The notes: generated from the sequence alone by a model not told the origin. Positions 9,901 through 19,583 are shown, numbered from the stretch's first letter. The stretch: DNA of 35,869 nucleotides from Chara braunii (GCA_003427395.1 BFEA01000145.1:649546-685414), one strand, 5' to 3'. Numbers and translations are program-made.

Positions 9901-11280
9901 GTATGTCTGGTCAAACCTCTCCTTCACCCAAGTGTGGCCCCTATTGCTCTGCATCTCTCTGTGTGTTTGCCTCTCTCTGTGTTTGTCTGATGCCCGTCTT
10001 TCCTGTGTGTCTCCTATCTCTCCTCCTGACCTTCCATCTCTCACCCTACACTCTCCTTCCCTCCTGTTTCCATTTGTCTTCTCCAATCCCTCTGTCTCTC
10101 TTTCGTACTACGTGTTAGTGTCTTCATTGTCTCATCCATCCAGCTCCTTGTTTGCCTTTTTCCTTTTCTTCCCCCCCCCCCCCCCCCTTTTTTCCAAAAT
10201 GGTAACCTGTATCATTCTGTATCCATCGGATTCTGTCAGGGTTTGATTGTCTCTTCTGATTTGTTGTTAACAGTCACATGTGTGTACCGCTCAGCCACAG
10301 GGACTTGTCACGACATGTGTAACTCTATCCTTGCCACTCCTTGAGCCTTTGCTCCATTACGATGTGGAAACACCCACCATTTTTTGGAGATATGGTGAGC
10401 AATGCAGCAAGGTGATTTGTCTCTTGGCACGTCTATGTGTGCGTCTTTCTCTGCCTCTTTTCTGCTTGGTGTATTGTCTCGGTGTGTCTTTCTCTGCCTC
10501 TTTTCTGCTTGGTGCATTGTCTCGCTTTCTCTTGAATGCGTTGTCGGCGATTCAATTAAGTAAGAGGCTGTTATGCGGTTGCAAGTGATTGATGTGTAGC
10601 AGTTATGGTTTCGGAATAGCACCACCAGCGCTTCCATCAGTACTTCCAGACACATTCCGCAGAAACTCTGGTGCGACTTTGCACTTAGGAGACTGTACTT
10701 GTATGGGCAGCCCAGCAAGTTGGTGCACTATTACAAGGCCTGATCACCGTTTTCAGCCTGTTGGCAAATATTGTGGTGGTCACTTTTGGAGTCTCTTTTG
10801 AATGAGGTGTAGCCGGTTAATTGGCAGGCCGGGCCGTGCATAAATCTGATGGATGCATGGCTATTTGGTGGTTGTACATGTGGATGTGTGGATGTGTGGT
10901 TGGGTGGTATGGTTGGTTGCAGGAGATTCGTGTGCAAGAGACAATCGTTCAGCAGAGGTATGGTTGCTTTCATTGCCTGTTGGCGCACAGTCTTCTTCTC
11001 TATGTATTCATTCCTCTTGGGGAGCTGTATACAATGCAATCAGTGAAGAGTCATGTTCAAGGATGGATCATCAGTGCATTCTCACCAGCACTAGTTGTTC
11101 TTGATGCTTGCCTCTACTTTGGCCTGTGGACCTAGGTCAGGGATGCACTTTGTAGTTTCTCTCTCAGTCACTAGACCAGTTGCCTGATGAGGTAGGACTC
11201 CCATCTGCCGTCCGCTCCCGAATCCTAATGCTCATAGACGTCAGCTGTTCATGCTGCAAATATGAAAAAGAAAAAGGAAA
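9901..11280 (+). other. Probable intron of the Q-rich gene
   Basis: The region is rich in pyrimidines (TCTCTCTGTGTG words at 9955-10130), with a C17 run at 10171-10187. CTTTCTCTGCCTCTTTTCTGCTTGGTG is duplicated at about 10446 and 10487. No conserved domain can be read in any frame, apart from the small candidate exon at 10923. Confidence 0.5.
10923..10957 (+). CDS. Candidate second exon (35 nt) of the Q-rich gene
   Basis: GGTTGGTTGCAG precedes and GTATGG follows, giving an AG acceptor and an AG|GTATGG donor. Joined in phase 0, the 35 nt read EIRVQETIVQQ plus two bases, which would extend the helical LEEAIQAAALREQ end of the large exon in a matching style. The pyrimidine tract is weak, and a micro-exon this short can arise by chance, so this is a hypothesis. 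Confidence 0.3.
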
Positions 11281-11289
11281 GGGTGGCAT

Positions 11290-11687
11290 GGAATGGATAA
11301 CATCACCTTCTTAGGGCGTACTCACACTCGTATTATCGGAAATGTATCTATCTGATTGCATTTACGGCCAGACCTGCATATGCATCTGGACGCAATTCCG
11401 TCCAGAAATAAGTCAAAATTTCTGATGGTATGGAGCTGGGCTGTGCAGTCATGCAGCCGTGTTCATGACTGTTTGCGGCTACGGAGTTGGAATGGATAAC
11501 ATCACCTTCTTAGGGCGTACTCACACTTGTACTATCGGAATTGTATCTGATTGCATTTACGGCCAGACCTGCATAAGCATCTGGCTGCAATTCCGTCCAG
11601 AAATAAGTCAAAATTTCTGATGGTATGGAGCTGCGCTGTGAAGTCATGCAGCCGCGTTCATGACTGTTTGCGGCTACGGAGTTGAGA
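11290..11687. repeat. Tandem duplication, 199-bp period
   Basis: GGAATGGATAACATCACCTT at 11290 recurs at 11489. Both copies contain GGGCGTACTCACACT, GCATTTACGGCCAGACCTGC and CAATTCCGTCCAGAAATAAG. Read on the - strand, GACGGAATTGCGTCCAGATG and the following CGTAAATGCAATCAGATA match the unit at 3560-4021, so the two loci share a repeat family in opposite orientation. Confidence 0.85.
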
Positions 11688-12323
11688 TGACCTGCATGGC
11701 TGTTAAGCAAGCATGGAGCTGTTAGCCCATGCTGTGTGGCTATGAGACCCTGCAGTTATGAATGTGCAGCGATACAGGTATGCCACCATGCAGGTACGAC
11801 TGTTCAGCTGTGCAGCTCTGAGGAGTTTAACAACATGGCTGTCAAGCATGCATGCAGGCATCCCTATGCTGTTCGGTTTTGTGGCTATGCAGCTTCGTTG
11901 CTATGCAACATTGTGATTATGAGGACACACTTGTTTGCCAGCTATGGACGTTTGTGTGCAACATGGCCTCGGGACAATGTTGCTACGTGGCTCTCTAGTT
12001 ACTGTGTGAGGTGGCAAGGCAGGCGGTCCCCACAACCGTAGAAGTTACTATGTGGCTGTGCTGGAAAGAATATGGTGTGTGGCTGTGCTGCAGCAAAGAT
12101 GCTATGTGGCAATGTTGGTAGTTTCTAGCACTGTAGAAATCGTGAGTGTAAGAAATCTTTCATCCGGGTTGTTGGCGAACCCTATCATGCTGGCAGTGTG
12201 CAGCCACTGTAGATCAGGAGTTTCTAAGAGTGGCCGCCAATCAGAGCCATTTATGGGCCCACAGAAAATCAATGGCTGACACAGGCGTGGACAAACCCGC
12301 TCGACAAGGAAAAAACATTCGAT
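11688..12323. other. Non-coding stretch with weak GC(A)TG-word repetition
   Basis: Words such as GCATGCAG, TATGTGGCTGTGCTG and CTATGCAG recur without a clear period. No gene is supported. Confidence 0.4.
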
Positions 12324-12650
12324 GCCACAGTTGCCATGTGGCGGAAAATGAAATGCAGCATAACACAATGAGAACAATATGCATGCACGTGTCAGAAATT
12401 GACTTGTGTTCGCCTTCGCACTAATAGTGCAGCCATCCCTTGGGATTCCTGTGGGAATTATCATGCCATGTCTATTTGCTGCCACAATTGCCATGTGACG
12501 AAAAATCAGACGCCGCAGCGCACAACCAGGACAATATGCTTGCGTGTTTCAGAAATTGACTTGTGTTCACCTTCACAGAAATAGTACACCCATGCCTTGG
12601 GATATCTGTAGGAATTGTCACACCATGTCTATTTGCTGCTGTGCTCTCGC
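12324..12650. repeat. Tandem duplication, 157-bp period, about two copies
   Basis: GCCACAGTTGCCATGTGGCG at 12324 recurs at 12481 as GCCACAATTGCCATGTGACG. CAGAAATTGACTTGTGTTC and CATGTCTATTTGCTGC occur in both units, and CATGTCTATTTGCTGC begins a third. Confidence 0.8.
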
Positions 12651-13335
12651 TTCGCCTCCTATTCGCATCTGTATGTATCTCACAAGGATACATTTGTTCT
12701 CCTTCAGCATTTCAGCTGTGTTCTCTCCCGTCTGCCTCCCAGTCTCTCTTCTTCTCGAGCATCTCCCCTGACCCAAATTGCAGGAAAACAGAATAGTCCG
12801 GAGTGAAAAGAAAGGAAAAGTGCACAACAAAACAAAATACCTTCCCCTTCTCTCTCCCCCAATCTCTTACACATTGTCAAGATCTAAAGCAAGGTACGCA
12901 TGATCGCGAGGTGACAAAACAACTGAATAGGAGGGAAAGTGAAAGCACAGCATCAGCATGAGGGACGCTGGGCCCGGTTCCCAGCACATGTTGCTCCCCA
13001 GGAATAAGGTTGGAGTTGCAAACCCAGTGGCACCGACTTCAGGCATGTGCTATTATCACTGTTTGAACTAGGCATGCCCTTGTTGATGTTTTCCTCCTTT
13101 AAGAAAAGGAATTGTCGCTTCATGTCTACGTGCTTCACTTTCCCTCCTGTGCCATCATCATTTTCCTCCGCAATCATTCACCTCTTCCCTCATCCCTCCA
13201 CCATCTTGCACTTCCTCCCTCCTCCTCTCTCGGTCATGTTCCATCAACCATCTACCATTCTCCCCCTCCTCTCTCCACTATCTTCTTCCCTCTCCATCGT
13301 CCCTCATAAGGAGTGAGTGTTGCAGAGAATTTGGC
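12651..13335. other. Non-coding, pyrimidine-rich stretch
   Basis: CT-rich words occur at 12840-12870 and 13135-13310 (CTCCCTCCTCCTCTCTC style). No gene or recognisable element end is visible. If the Gypsy remnant at 13340-16010 had a left LTR it would fall here, but I could not identify one. Confidence 0.4.
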
Positions 13336-13339
13336 TGTC

Positions 13340-13968
13340 TGTCCGGCGACTATCTGTTGTTCGTAAGCGTTGACAAAATGAGGTGCATTCTGTAATAGAA
13401 GTTTCCTATCAATCTAGTAGAACTCGTCCAACTGGTGATATAGGAATTAATTTTTATGCTGTCTGTTCCTCCCTTTTCCAACAGGTGAAACAATTCTGTC
13501 GATTTTAAGACCACCATCTATAGCACGAGGGATCATAGGGTCTCGATAAGGAAAAGACTCGTTAGCAATGTGTGGAAACAATTTGGACGCATGAAAGACC
13601 GAATACGTGCACAGATGAGGTGGCACATGAATCACATACAAAGGACCAAATTCATCATCCCCTACAACCTTCAGAACCTGTCAAGGACCATAGTACAATG
13701 GAAGAAGCTTTTGCGACATTCCCTCTTCCTCTGAAAACTAAAACATTTTGATTGAAACTTAACTTCCTACTTCGAAAATCCCGTCTGCGCGACTTGTTAG
13801 CATACTTGATCATCCTTGACCATAGTACAATGGAAGATTGCAAAAAATGGAAGAAGCTTTTGCAACATTCCCTCTTCCTGTGAAAACTAAAACATTTCGA
13901 TCGAAACTTAACTTCCTACTTCAAAATTCCCGTCTGCGCGACTTGTTAGCAGACTTGATCATGGCGTG
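13340..13968 (-). pseudogene. Post-integrase tail of the Gypsy element, with internal tandem duplication
   Basis: MIKYANKSRR, a frame-broken YYGPW.VLKV-like stretch, then HVPPHLCTYSVFHASKLFPH and IDRIVSPVGKGRNRQ follow integrase on the - strand. This is the tail common to Gypsy pols (VFHVSxLK...VEKILDxRxxxxxxxYLVKW), which in some families carries a chromodomain; no intact chromodomain can be read. The segment 13688-13819 is duplicated at 13820-13968, the second copy with a 17-bp insertion, so the tail is partly present twice. Confidence 0.8.
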
Positions 13969-14330
13969 CTGGCACTTGGTGATTGCTGCAATAGCAACGT
14001 TGAGCAAGCGTGTGTACTTGGTGCTGCCCAGGCATGCTATGCATCAGACCAGGCAACAGATCAGGGAGCAAGAAGGAGAGAGGATTGTGCATCTGCCAAC
14101 TGTAGTGTAGCTGATTTGGTGTCGCCCCGGTTGCAGAGTGAATGGAGTTGTATGGCCCCTTCACCTTGTCTAACTCGTTGTCCCACGTGTTTCTTTCGGG
14201 AACATGTTCTGATCGGGAACAATTTGAGTACGAAGAAGTTGATTGACCGTCTGGTTGATTTCCTCAACCAACTCATTGGCTTTGGGGTGTTGACCAGATG
14301 CCATCTTCAGTTTGATGTCATAATGACCAG
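13950..14330 (-). pseudogene. Integrase C-terminal core remnant
   Basis: The - strand reads HPKANELVEEINQTVNQLLR, matching the Gypsy integrase block HPQxxGQxExxNxxLxxxLR that holds the catalytic glutamate. After a frameshift it reads WDNELDKV and YNSIHSATGATPNQLHY, the conserved YNxxxHxxTGxSPxxLxYG block. PLSFLLPDLL follows. The upstream catalytic D,D residues are not present in the window. Confidence 0.85.
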
Positions 14331-14369
14331 ATTCATGTGGAGGTAGCTACCTTGTGGCTGGGCATGTGT

Positions 14370-14600
14370 TCACTGTAGTATTTGATCGGATGCAAGCCAT
14401 TGCCATCATGTTGTTGCAGCAATACCAATCCCATACTGACATGAACGTGAGGTTGGGATCTGCAATGCGGAGCACAAGATGACTCACCAAAGATCTTTCA
14501 AAGCATGAAATGCAGTTTCATACTTGTCACTCCATTCATAGGGCACATTCTTGCTGGTTAGCCTCGACAGCAGGTGAGCAATAACAGAAAACTTTGGTAC
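14370..14600 (-). pseudogene. RT connection / truncated RNase H remnant
   Basis: The - strand reads LSRLTSKNVPYEWSDKYETA, then FHALKDL, the usual connection between RT and RNase H. A short, frame-broken piece resembling the first RNase H strand (FMSVWDWYC-like, with the D-A-S motif not intact) follows. Sequence then passes within about 40 bp into integrase, so most of RNase H and the integrase N-terminus are deleted. Confidence 0.65.
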
Positions 14601-14659
14601 AGACTTCCGGCCAAACTGAGAAAGGAATGCAGTTTGCGTACATTCGTTGGTTGAGACCA

Positions 14660-15265
14660 CTACTTCCGTATGACCTCAACCTTGGTTGCATCAGGCTCAA
14701 GGCCAACAGTGGACAACCGGTGCAGAAGATAGATGATGCTGCTGCTCCCAAATTCAGATTTCTTTGAGTTGAGGTGCAACTCTTCCTCGAGGATCTGCGA
14801 GACGTCCTCAAGGTGCTTGATCTGCTCTTCCATAGATTTGCTGATGGCGGAAGACCTTGTCCATGAGGCACTGAAATATGGCTGGTGCATTTGTGAGACC
14901 GGAGGGCATAACGGTAAATTCGTACAGCCCGCCGTGCGTCTCGAATGGAGTTTAGTGCTGGTCAGGTGGATCGACTTCAATCTGGTGGTAGCCGGACTTG
15001 AGGTTGATCTTGGAGATTCGCACCCACCTGCAACATCCAGCAGCAGATTATTTATGTGTCAAAGGACACATGTTAGTTCTTGCGATCTGGTTCAAGCCAC
15101 GATAGTTGATGTACATCCGAAGCGTGCTTCCTTTCGTGGGAACAAGCAGAACAGGTGCACCGAACAGGCCTAATCCATGCTGGATCAATCATTTTATCAA
15201 TCTGTTTTGTCAGCTCCTCCAACTCACCTGGTCCTATACTGTAGAGGAACACACCCATCTATGAG
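14660..15265 (-). pseudogene. Reverse transcriptase remnant lacking the YxDD segment
   Basis: The - strand shows ELEELTKQIDKMIDPAWIRP, then [46 protein letters not shown] (complement of 14871-14906 for its second half) and CLMDKVFRH. Frames are interrupted, including a stop shortly after the IEVDP block. In intact elements the FQ..MD..F block is followed by VVVYxDDIL and then by the SK..EEHxxHL block. Here [13 protein letters not shown] follows almost directly in a shifted frame, so the catalytic YxDD strand has been deleted. LNSKKSEFGSSSIIYL and STVGLEPDATKVEVIRK complete the thumb region. Confidence 0.85.
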
Positions 15266-15639
15266 GTCGTTCTTGTGTTTGACCGAACGCTTGGGAATCC
15301 ACGAGGTTTCACCAAAATTTCTGGAAATCGATCCAGTAGACGGTGAATGTTTGCTGGGACTTGCGGTGGAGGATCATCCTCATCGGGGGAGAGAAAATCA
15401 ATTTCACAATTTACAGCAAGTAACGATCAAATTTGTAGTTGGAGTAGAAGTAGACTTATCTTTTGAAGTAGAGTTAGAATATGCAGCAAAAGTAGAAGGC
15501 ACATGAGAAGGCTTGACAAAAGCTATGTACTACTATGCACCTTCTTTGTGCCTGTGCCACTTATTGCAGAATTTCATAGCATTGAGAAAAGTCATGGGGG
15601 ACTCGTGCGTTTCGTTCAAGAGGACATAACGCTCGTTTC

Positions 15640-16010
15640 ACTTGGCATCACTTACCACGAATAGTGACTTCTCCCACTTAGTTATGAGACATCGGGCTTC
15701 CAAGCAGCCCAAGCCAAGAACTGAGTCGAAGGGACACTTATCGAGTGTGTGGCAGTGCGATCTGGGTCAAAGGTAGTGCGCACTTCCATGTGTAGATGTG
15801 ACGACTTCCTTGTTGTCTACTCGAGTATGGCAAGGGTTCTCCAATCCCACTTGCCTCGTCCCCAAGATCGCATTACGAATTCCGTTGGGCGAGAAGAAGT
15901 TGGCTGTTGAGCCTCAATCAATGAGGACACGGATGTAACAGTCGTTAATGAGAACTTCAAAGGAGATCAACTCCATTTTCCCTTGGGCACAACGTTGCTT
16001 AAACCACCAG
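15640..16010 (-). pseudogene. Retropepsin (protease) remnant, active-site Ser codon replaced by stop
   Basis: The - strand reads ISFEVLINDCYIRVLID, a stop, then GSTANFFSPNGIR. The family's catalytic motif is hydrophobic-D-S/T-G-S/A-x-x-N-F. Here the residue between D and G is TGA (complement at 15914-15916). Further on, FDSVLGLGCLEA matches the second conserved strand (normally LILGMDWL). The spacing of about 60-80 residues fits a retropepsin. The piece lies just before the RT region, as expected in pol. Confidence 0.75.
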
Positions 16011-16740
16011 TACGTCACCCAGCTATGCAGTCCGGCGCTCAGGTGAACGGTATGCTGAGGCTGCCGAGCCGGGAGGTACCCTGTCTCTATGTTGTCAGAA
16101 AGAGGGTAAAAGATGGAAAAAAGAACGAGACACTATAAAAGAATTAGAAAAAAAACGAGAATGTCTTTGGCCCTGAAAAAGACTGGATATCGTTGGAGTG
16201 CCGGTATGAGTATGCCCTCAATGACAGCTATACAGAACATCATGGAACATGCCCTGCCTCGCTGGCAGGGCACTAAAACAAACAAAATGAACAACATAAA
16301 GAGAAAGAACACTCCCGAAAGAACAGTCCCGAAATCGAAATAGATCCATTCAAGCAACAATGTACTAGTAGGACGGGGAAAGGGACAGCCTTCCTGGACT
16401 TCAAAGAAATCCATAAAGTATGATATTTTTCTTCTTCTTATTCAAGCAACAAGGTACTAGTAGCACGGGGAAAGGGACAGCCTTCCCCGACATCGAAGAA
16501 GTCCATAAAGTATGATTTTTTTTACCGTCTTCTTTCCCGCTTTACACCAACTTACCTGCGACCGGATTTCCCCCCCCCCTGTTCTGTGCCCGGACCTCTG
16601 TCCGACGCGGTGCGTTAACGACCGCTTTGGGAAAAAATGGCTGGGCGAGGTACTGGTGGTTTGAACCACCACTCCGAGTGCCCTGTCACTGTAAATTTTT
16701 CTTGAACCGATTCCCACAGCAAAATCTACAGTGATCAGGC
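16011..16740. repeat. Unrecognised region with a 92-bp tandem duplication
   Basis: CAAGCAACAATGTACTAGTA at 16351 recurs at 16443. Both copies continue into CGGGGAAAGGGACAGCCTTC and CCATAAAGTATGAT; the units are about 16349-16440 and 16441-16524. Position suggests the gag side of the Gypsy remnant, but no zinc knuckle or capsid motif can be read. A C-rich run lies near 16571. Confidence 0.55.
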
Positions 16741-17620
16741 ATGGGGGAGGTGTGGTGGGTGTACGCTGGTGGCCCACAACGAATAGACTGTGCCACTGTG
16801 CAACATTGCAATCATCACATTGCGGCGAAGGGCCTCACTCCAGTACGTAACACTCTCGAGACCTAAAGATTCAAAATCGAGGACTAGTTTGAATGCACAT
16901 TTTTTAGAAATTAGTCCAAATACATGTAGGGCTTTCTGCTTCCTTGTCATGTTCTGTTTCTCCCGGAATAATTGCCAGCTCAGCAGGGCGGACTGTGAAA
17001 GTGCCAAGGGACCTTACCTCAGCTTGTGCACTGATGATCTGATGAAATGCAGACCTAAGTTTGAATCCAGATGTGATAAGGACTTCTCCATTGTTTATGA
17101 CAGGTAAGCTCAATGATGGTACCTCAAGGTCATTGCCCTTCTTTTGTTTTTGTTTGTGTTTTGCCACCTCTGATTGCGGCCTCTGTGCGTTCTTTTTGCG
17201 ATACTCAGGGCCTCGCTCCCCTACTCTCCACATGCGCAAAAGACAAAATATGGCAATGCATCTTTCATGTTCTAGAGCAGGATTCTGTCTCACATTTAGA
17301 GAGCAGTGGACTCAGACCGTCGTTCCACCTGATTTGCACAGGATCTTTGTGGACTGAATCTGGCGATGAATCCCAGCCTGATTCGTCCACAGAAGTTCTG
17401 CCCACTGAAGGCAGATGCATGGTAGTTTTTTCTCTTTTCTTCTTTTGTGGTAGATGGTCGGCTGGGTCTGTTTGATAGGAGCTGTGGGTGAAATGGGAAT
17501 CACATGATATTGGGCCTCGCTCCACTATTTACTACATGCACAATAGAGAAAAATCTGCTGGTGTATCATTTTCCATGTTCTAGCGAAATATTCATTCCAA
17601 TTTTGCATGTAGGGGTCCCC
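16741..17620. repeat. Dispersed GGGCCTCGCTCC repeat family
   Basis: GGGCCTCGCTCCCCTACT at about 17210 with TTCATGTTCTAG at 17267 recurs about 302 bp downstream (GGGCCTCGCTCCACTATT near 17512, TTCCATGTTCTAG near 17571). A partial copy lies at about 16828 (GGGCCTCACTCCAGTACG), and TTCCCATGTTCTAG appears again near 17839. The SINE copy at 17030 lies between units. No gene was found. Confidence 0.55.
17030..17140 (+). mobile_element. tRNA-derived SINE, copy 3 (5' truncated)
   Basis: AAATGCAGACCTAAGTTTGA followed by ATCCAGATGTGAT contains the box-B-like AGTTTGAATCC at 17058-17068. The tail, AAGCTCAATGATGGTACCTC then AAGGTCATTGCC, matches the ends of the copies at 676 and 1350. Confidence 0.6.
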
Positions 17621-18040
17621 TGTAGTGGAGGCAGGCCCAAGGTCGCGGCAGCAAATGCGGGCCGAAAATACTGCTACTGTAGCGGAGGGAGACTCACCAA
17701 GGTTGCGGTAGCATAGTAGGGAAAAAAACTAAACTAGGAGGAAAAGGAAACGAAAGTAACCGCCCTGCCAGCTCAGCAGGGTGGATTGGTGAGTAGGGTG
17801 GCGAGGCCACAGTAGCCTCATGGTTCATAGCGCTATATTTCCCATGTTCTAGGCGTCGTTTCATGAGCCAGGCAACATCTCCTAGCTGGTGGAGCAACAC
17901 CTTCAGATTTAGGGCCCGTCCTTTTGTAACACATTGCTGGTACCGGTACCACCTTGCGCAGGCTTCAATTTGCTGTCACTGTAGATTCCAGGCTGGCAAA
18001 ATCCCTACACTTGTAAAAGTTCCTAATGTGAGAATTTTGG
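17621..18040. other. Unrecognised non-coding stretch
   Basis: Apart from a short repeated AAGGT(C/T)GCGG(C/T)AGCA word at about 17639 and 17699, nothing recognisable was found. Confidence 0.4.
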
Positions 18041-18041
18041 G

Positions 18042-18240
18042 ATCCGGGCCGTCTGTGGACCTACCGGTCCGACGGCTCGGATTGCCCCACGATCTTAAGA
18101 TTTTAAGATCGTGTGGCGATCCAGGCCGTTCGCGGTCCTACCGGCCCGACGGCCTGGATTGCCCAGCGATCTTTTAAAACTTTAAGTTTGCGGGGCAATC
18201 CGGGCTGCCGGGCCGGTGCCAGTTGGCCAACGGGCCAGAT
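18042..18240. repeat. Cluster of inverted repeats (hairpins)
   Basis: Arms are: ATCCGGGCCGTC (18042) with GACGGCTCGGAT (18071), one wobble mismatch; CACGATCTTAA (18088) with TTAAGATCGTG (18103), perfect; ATCCAGGCCGT (18119) with ACGGCCTGGAT (18149), perfect; and AAACTT/AAGTTT (18177-18189). The first and third hairpins have related loops around CCTACCGG. A GC-rich stretch, CCGGGCTGCCGGGCCGGTGC, follows. The same family appears inverted at 24885-25010. Confidence 0.8.
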
Positions 18241-18399
18241 TAGAAGTTCGCAGCGCAACGGAGTTAGGGCTGCCAGGCGTGGGGAGCAACCGGTTCCAGG
18301 CGGGTCGGTCTCCTATAGGGCGCACCGGTTCAGCCCCCGTGCATATCTTCGGCAGCGTATAGCGAACAAGACAACATGCACTCACACAGTCGCCCGCCC

Positions 18400-18627
18400 G
18401 CCCGCTTGAACAAGCACATGCACAAACACGCACATGCTCGCACGCACACACACACACGCACAAACACACACACAAACACACACATGCACGCAAATGCATC
18501 ATGGGCAGACTGTTGGGGTTCAACCTCCTGAGGAGTTGGTGAAAGTCCAACAAAACAATCTGGCAGAGTTGTTCTTTTTTTGGGGGTTTCACAGAAACAC
18601 AGTTGGGCGTGCGCGCGCGCGTGTACT

Positions 18628-18692
<65 letters not shown>

Positions 18693-18700
18693 ACCCCACC
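18400..18700. repeat. CA-rich stretch, dispersed repeat and (GA)n microsatellite
   Basis: CA-rich sequence at 18400-18490 precedes a copy of the 4888 repeat family at 18497-18572 (TGTTGGGGTTCAACCTCCTG, GGTGAAAGTCCAAC). A (GC)n/(GT)n patch follows at 18608-18622, then a (GA)n run at about 18630-18691. Confidence 0.75.
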
Positions 18701-18818
18701 ATGGCGACGGTGATTGATGAAAATGAGTATGAAGACGCTGATGAAGATGAAAGATGAGCGCTATTGTGAGGACAAGGTAAGATGATAATGGTGTCGGGAA
18801 AGGGGGCAGAAACAGGCT

Positions 18819-19406
18819 ATGGTGGTTTTTTTTCTCTTTCCTACTGACTCTGATCGTGAAAGGGAGGCGAAGCGACATGAATGGGAGGACAAGGAAGAGG
18901 AAAAGGAACACGAGGAGGAGCAAAAGGAAGGCGAAAGCCTAAAAGGAGGGAGGATAGGGAGGCAGAAAGAGATGGAGCTGGAGGAGGAGAAGGGGGGGGA
19001 GGAGGACAAAGGGGAAGGACAAGAAGAGGAGGGGAAAGTTCAGAGGAGGGAAAGGAGGGGGCCGAAACAGGCTATGGTGGTTCTGTTTTTTTTTCCTACC
19101 GAGTCTGATCGCGAAAGGAAGACGAAGCGACCTGAAGGGGAGGACGAGGAAGAGGAGGGGAAGGGCGAGGACGAGGACGAGGAGGGGAAGGGCGAGGACG
19201 AGGACGAGGAGGGGAATGGCGAGGACGAGGAAGAGGAAGAGGAACACGAGGAGGAAAAGGAAGGTGAAAGCCTAAAAGGAGGGAGGGTAGGGAGGCAGAG
19301 AGAGATGGATCTGGAGGAGAAGGGGGAGGAGGAGGACAAAGGGGAAGGACGAGAAGAGGAGGGGAAAGTACAAAGGAGGGAAAGGAGGGATAATAGGAAA
19401 AGTTAG
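18819..19406 (+). CDS. Doubtful Glu-rich open frame over a 255-bp in-frame tandem repeat
   Basis: A purine-rich region holds two copies of a unit starting AAACAGGCTATGGTGG at 18810 and 19065. The 255-bp offset is 85 codons, so one frame of 195 codons runs through both copies. It reads MVVFFLFPTDSDRERE in copy 1 and MVVLFFFPTESDRERK in copy 2, with GESLKGGR(I/V)GRQ and EEEGKVQRRERR in both. Copy 2 also carries three extra GKGEDEDEE-type repeats. No known domain. A purine tract gives Glu/Lys/Arg codons by composition and often stays open, so this may not be a gene. An 18-codon frame with a good start context (CCACCATGG) lies just upstream at about 18701. Confidence 0.25.
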   Translation: MVVFFLFPTDSDREREAKRHEWEDKEEEKEHEEEQKEGESLKGGRIGRQKEMELEEEKGGEEDKGEGQEEEGKVQRRERRGPKQAMVVLFFFPTESDRERKTKRPEGEDEEEEGKGEDEDEEGKGEDEDEEGNGEDEEEEEEHEEEKEGESLKGGRVGRQREMDLEEKGEEEDKGEGREEEGKVQRRERRDNRKS

Positions 19407-19513
19407 GGGGAAAGTCGAACGGGTGTGGGGGGGATTCTAAAGGTGCTAAATTGCACCACATGGCTGCGCCATGTGGCACTAATTTTTTCGTTTCCTTTCT
19501 TTTTCGTTATTTG

Positions 19514-19527
19514 TGTGTGTGTGTCTA

Positions 19528-19583
<56 letters not shown>

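Larger units (their letters stand above)
13340..16010 (-). mobile_element. Decayed Ty3/Gypsy-type retrotransposon, pol remnant
   Basis: Read on the - strand from 16010 to 13340, pieces of a Gypsy pol appear in the standard order: protease, reverse transcriptase, RNase H connection, integrase C-terminal half, and the post-integrase tail that ends in NAPHFVNAYEQQ (13354-13389). Integrase after RNase H is the Ty3/Gypsy order, not Copia. The reading frame is broken many times and at least two segments are missing (the RT catalytic motif; most of RNase H and the integrase N-terminus). No gag and no LTRs were identified with confidence. Non-autonomous and long dead. Confidence 0.88.
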
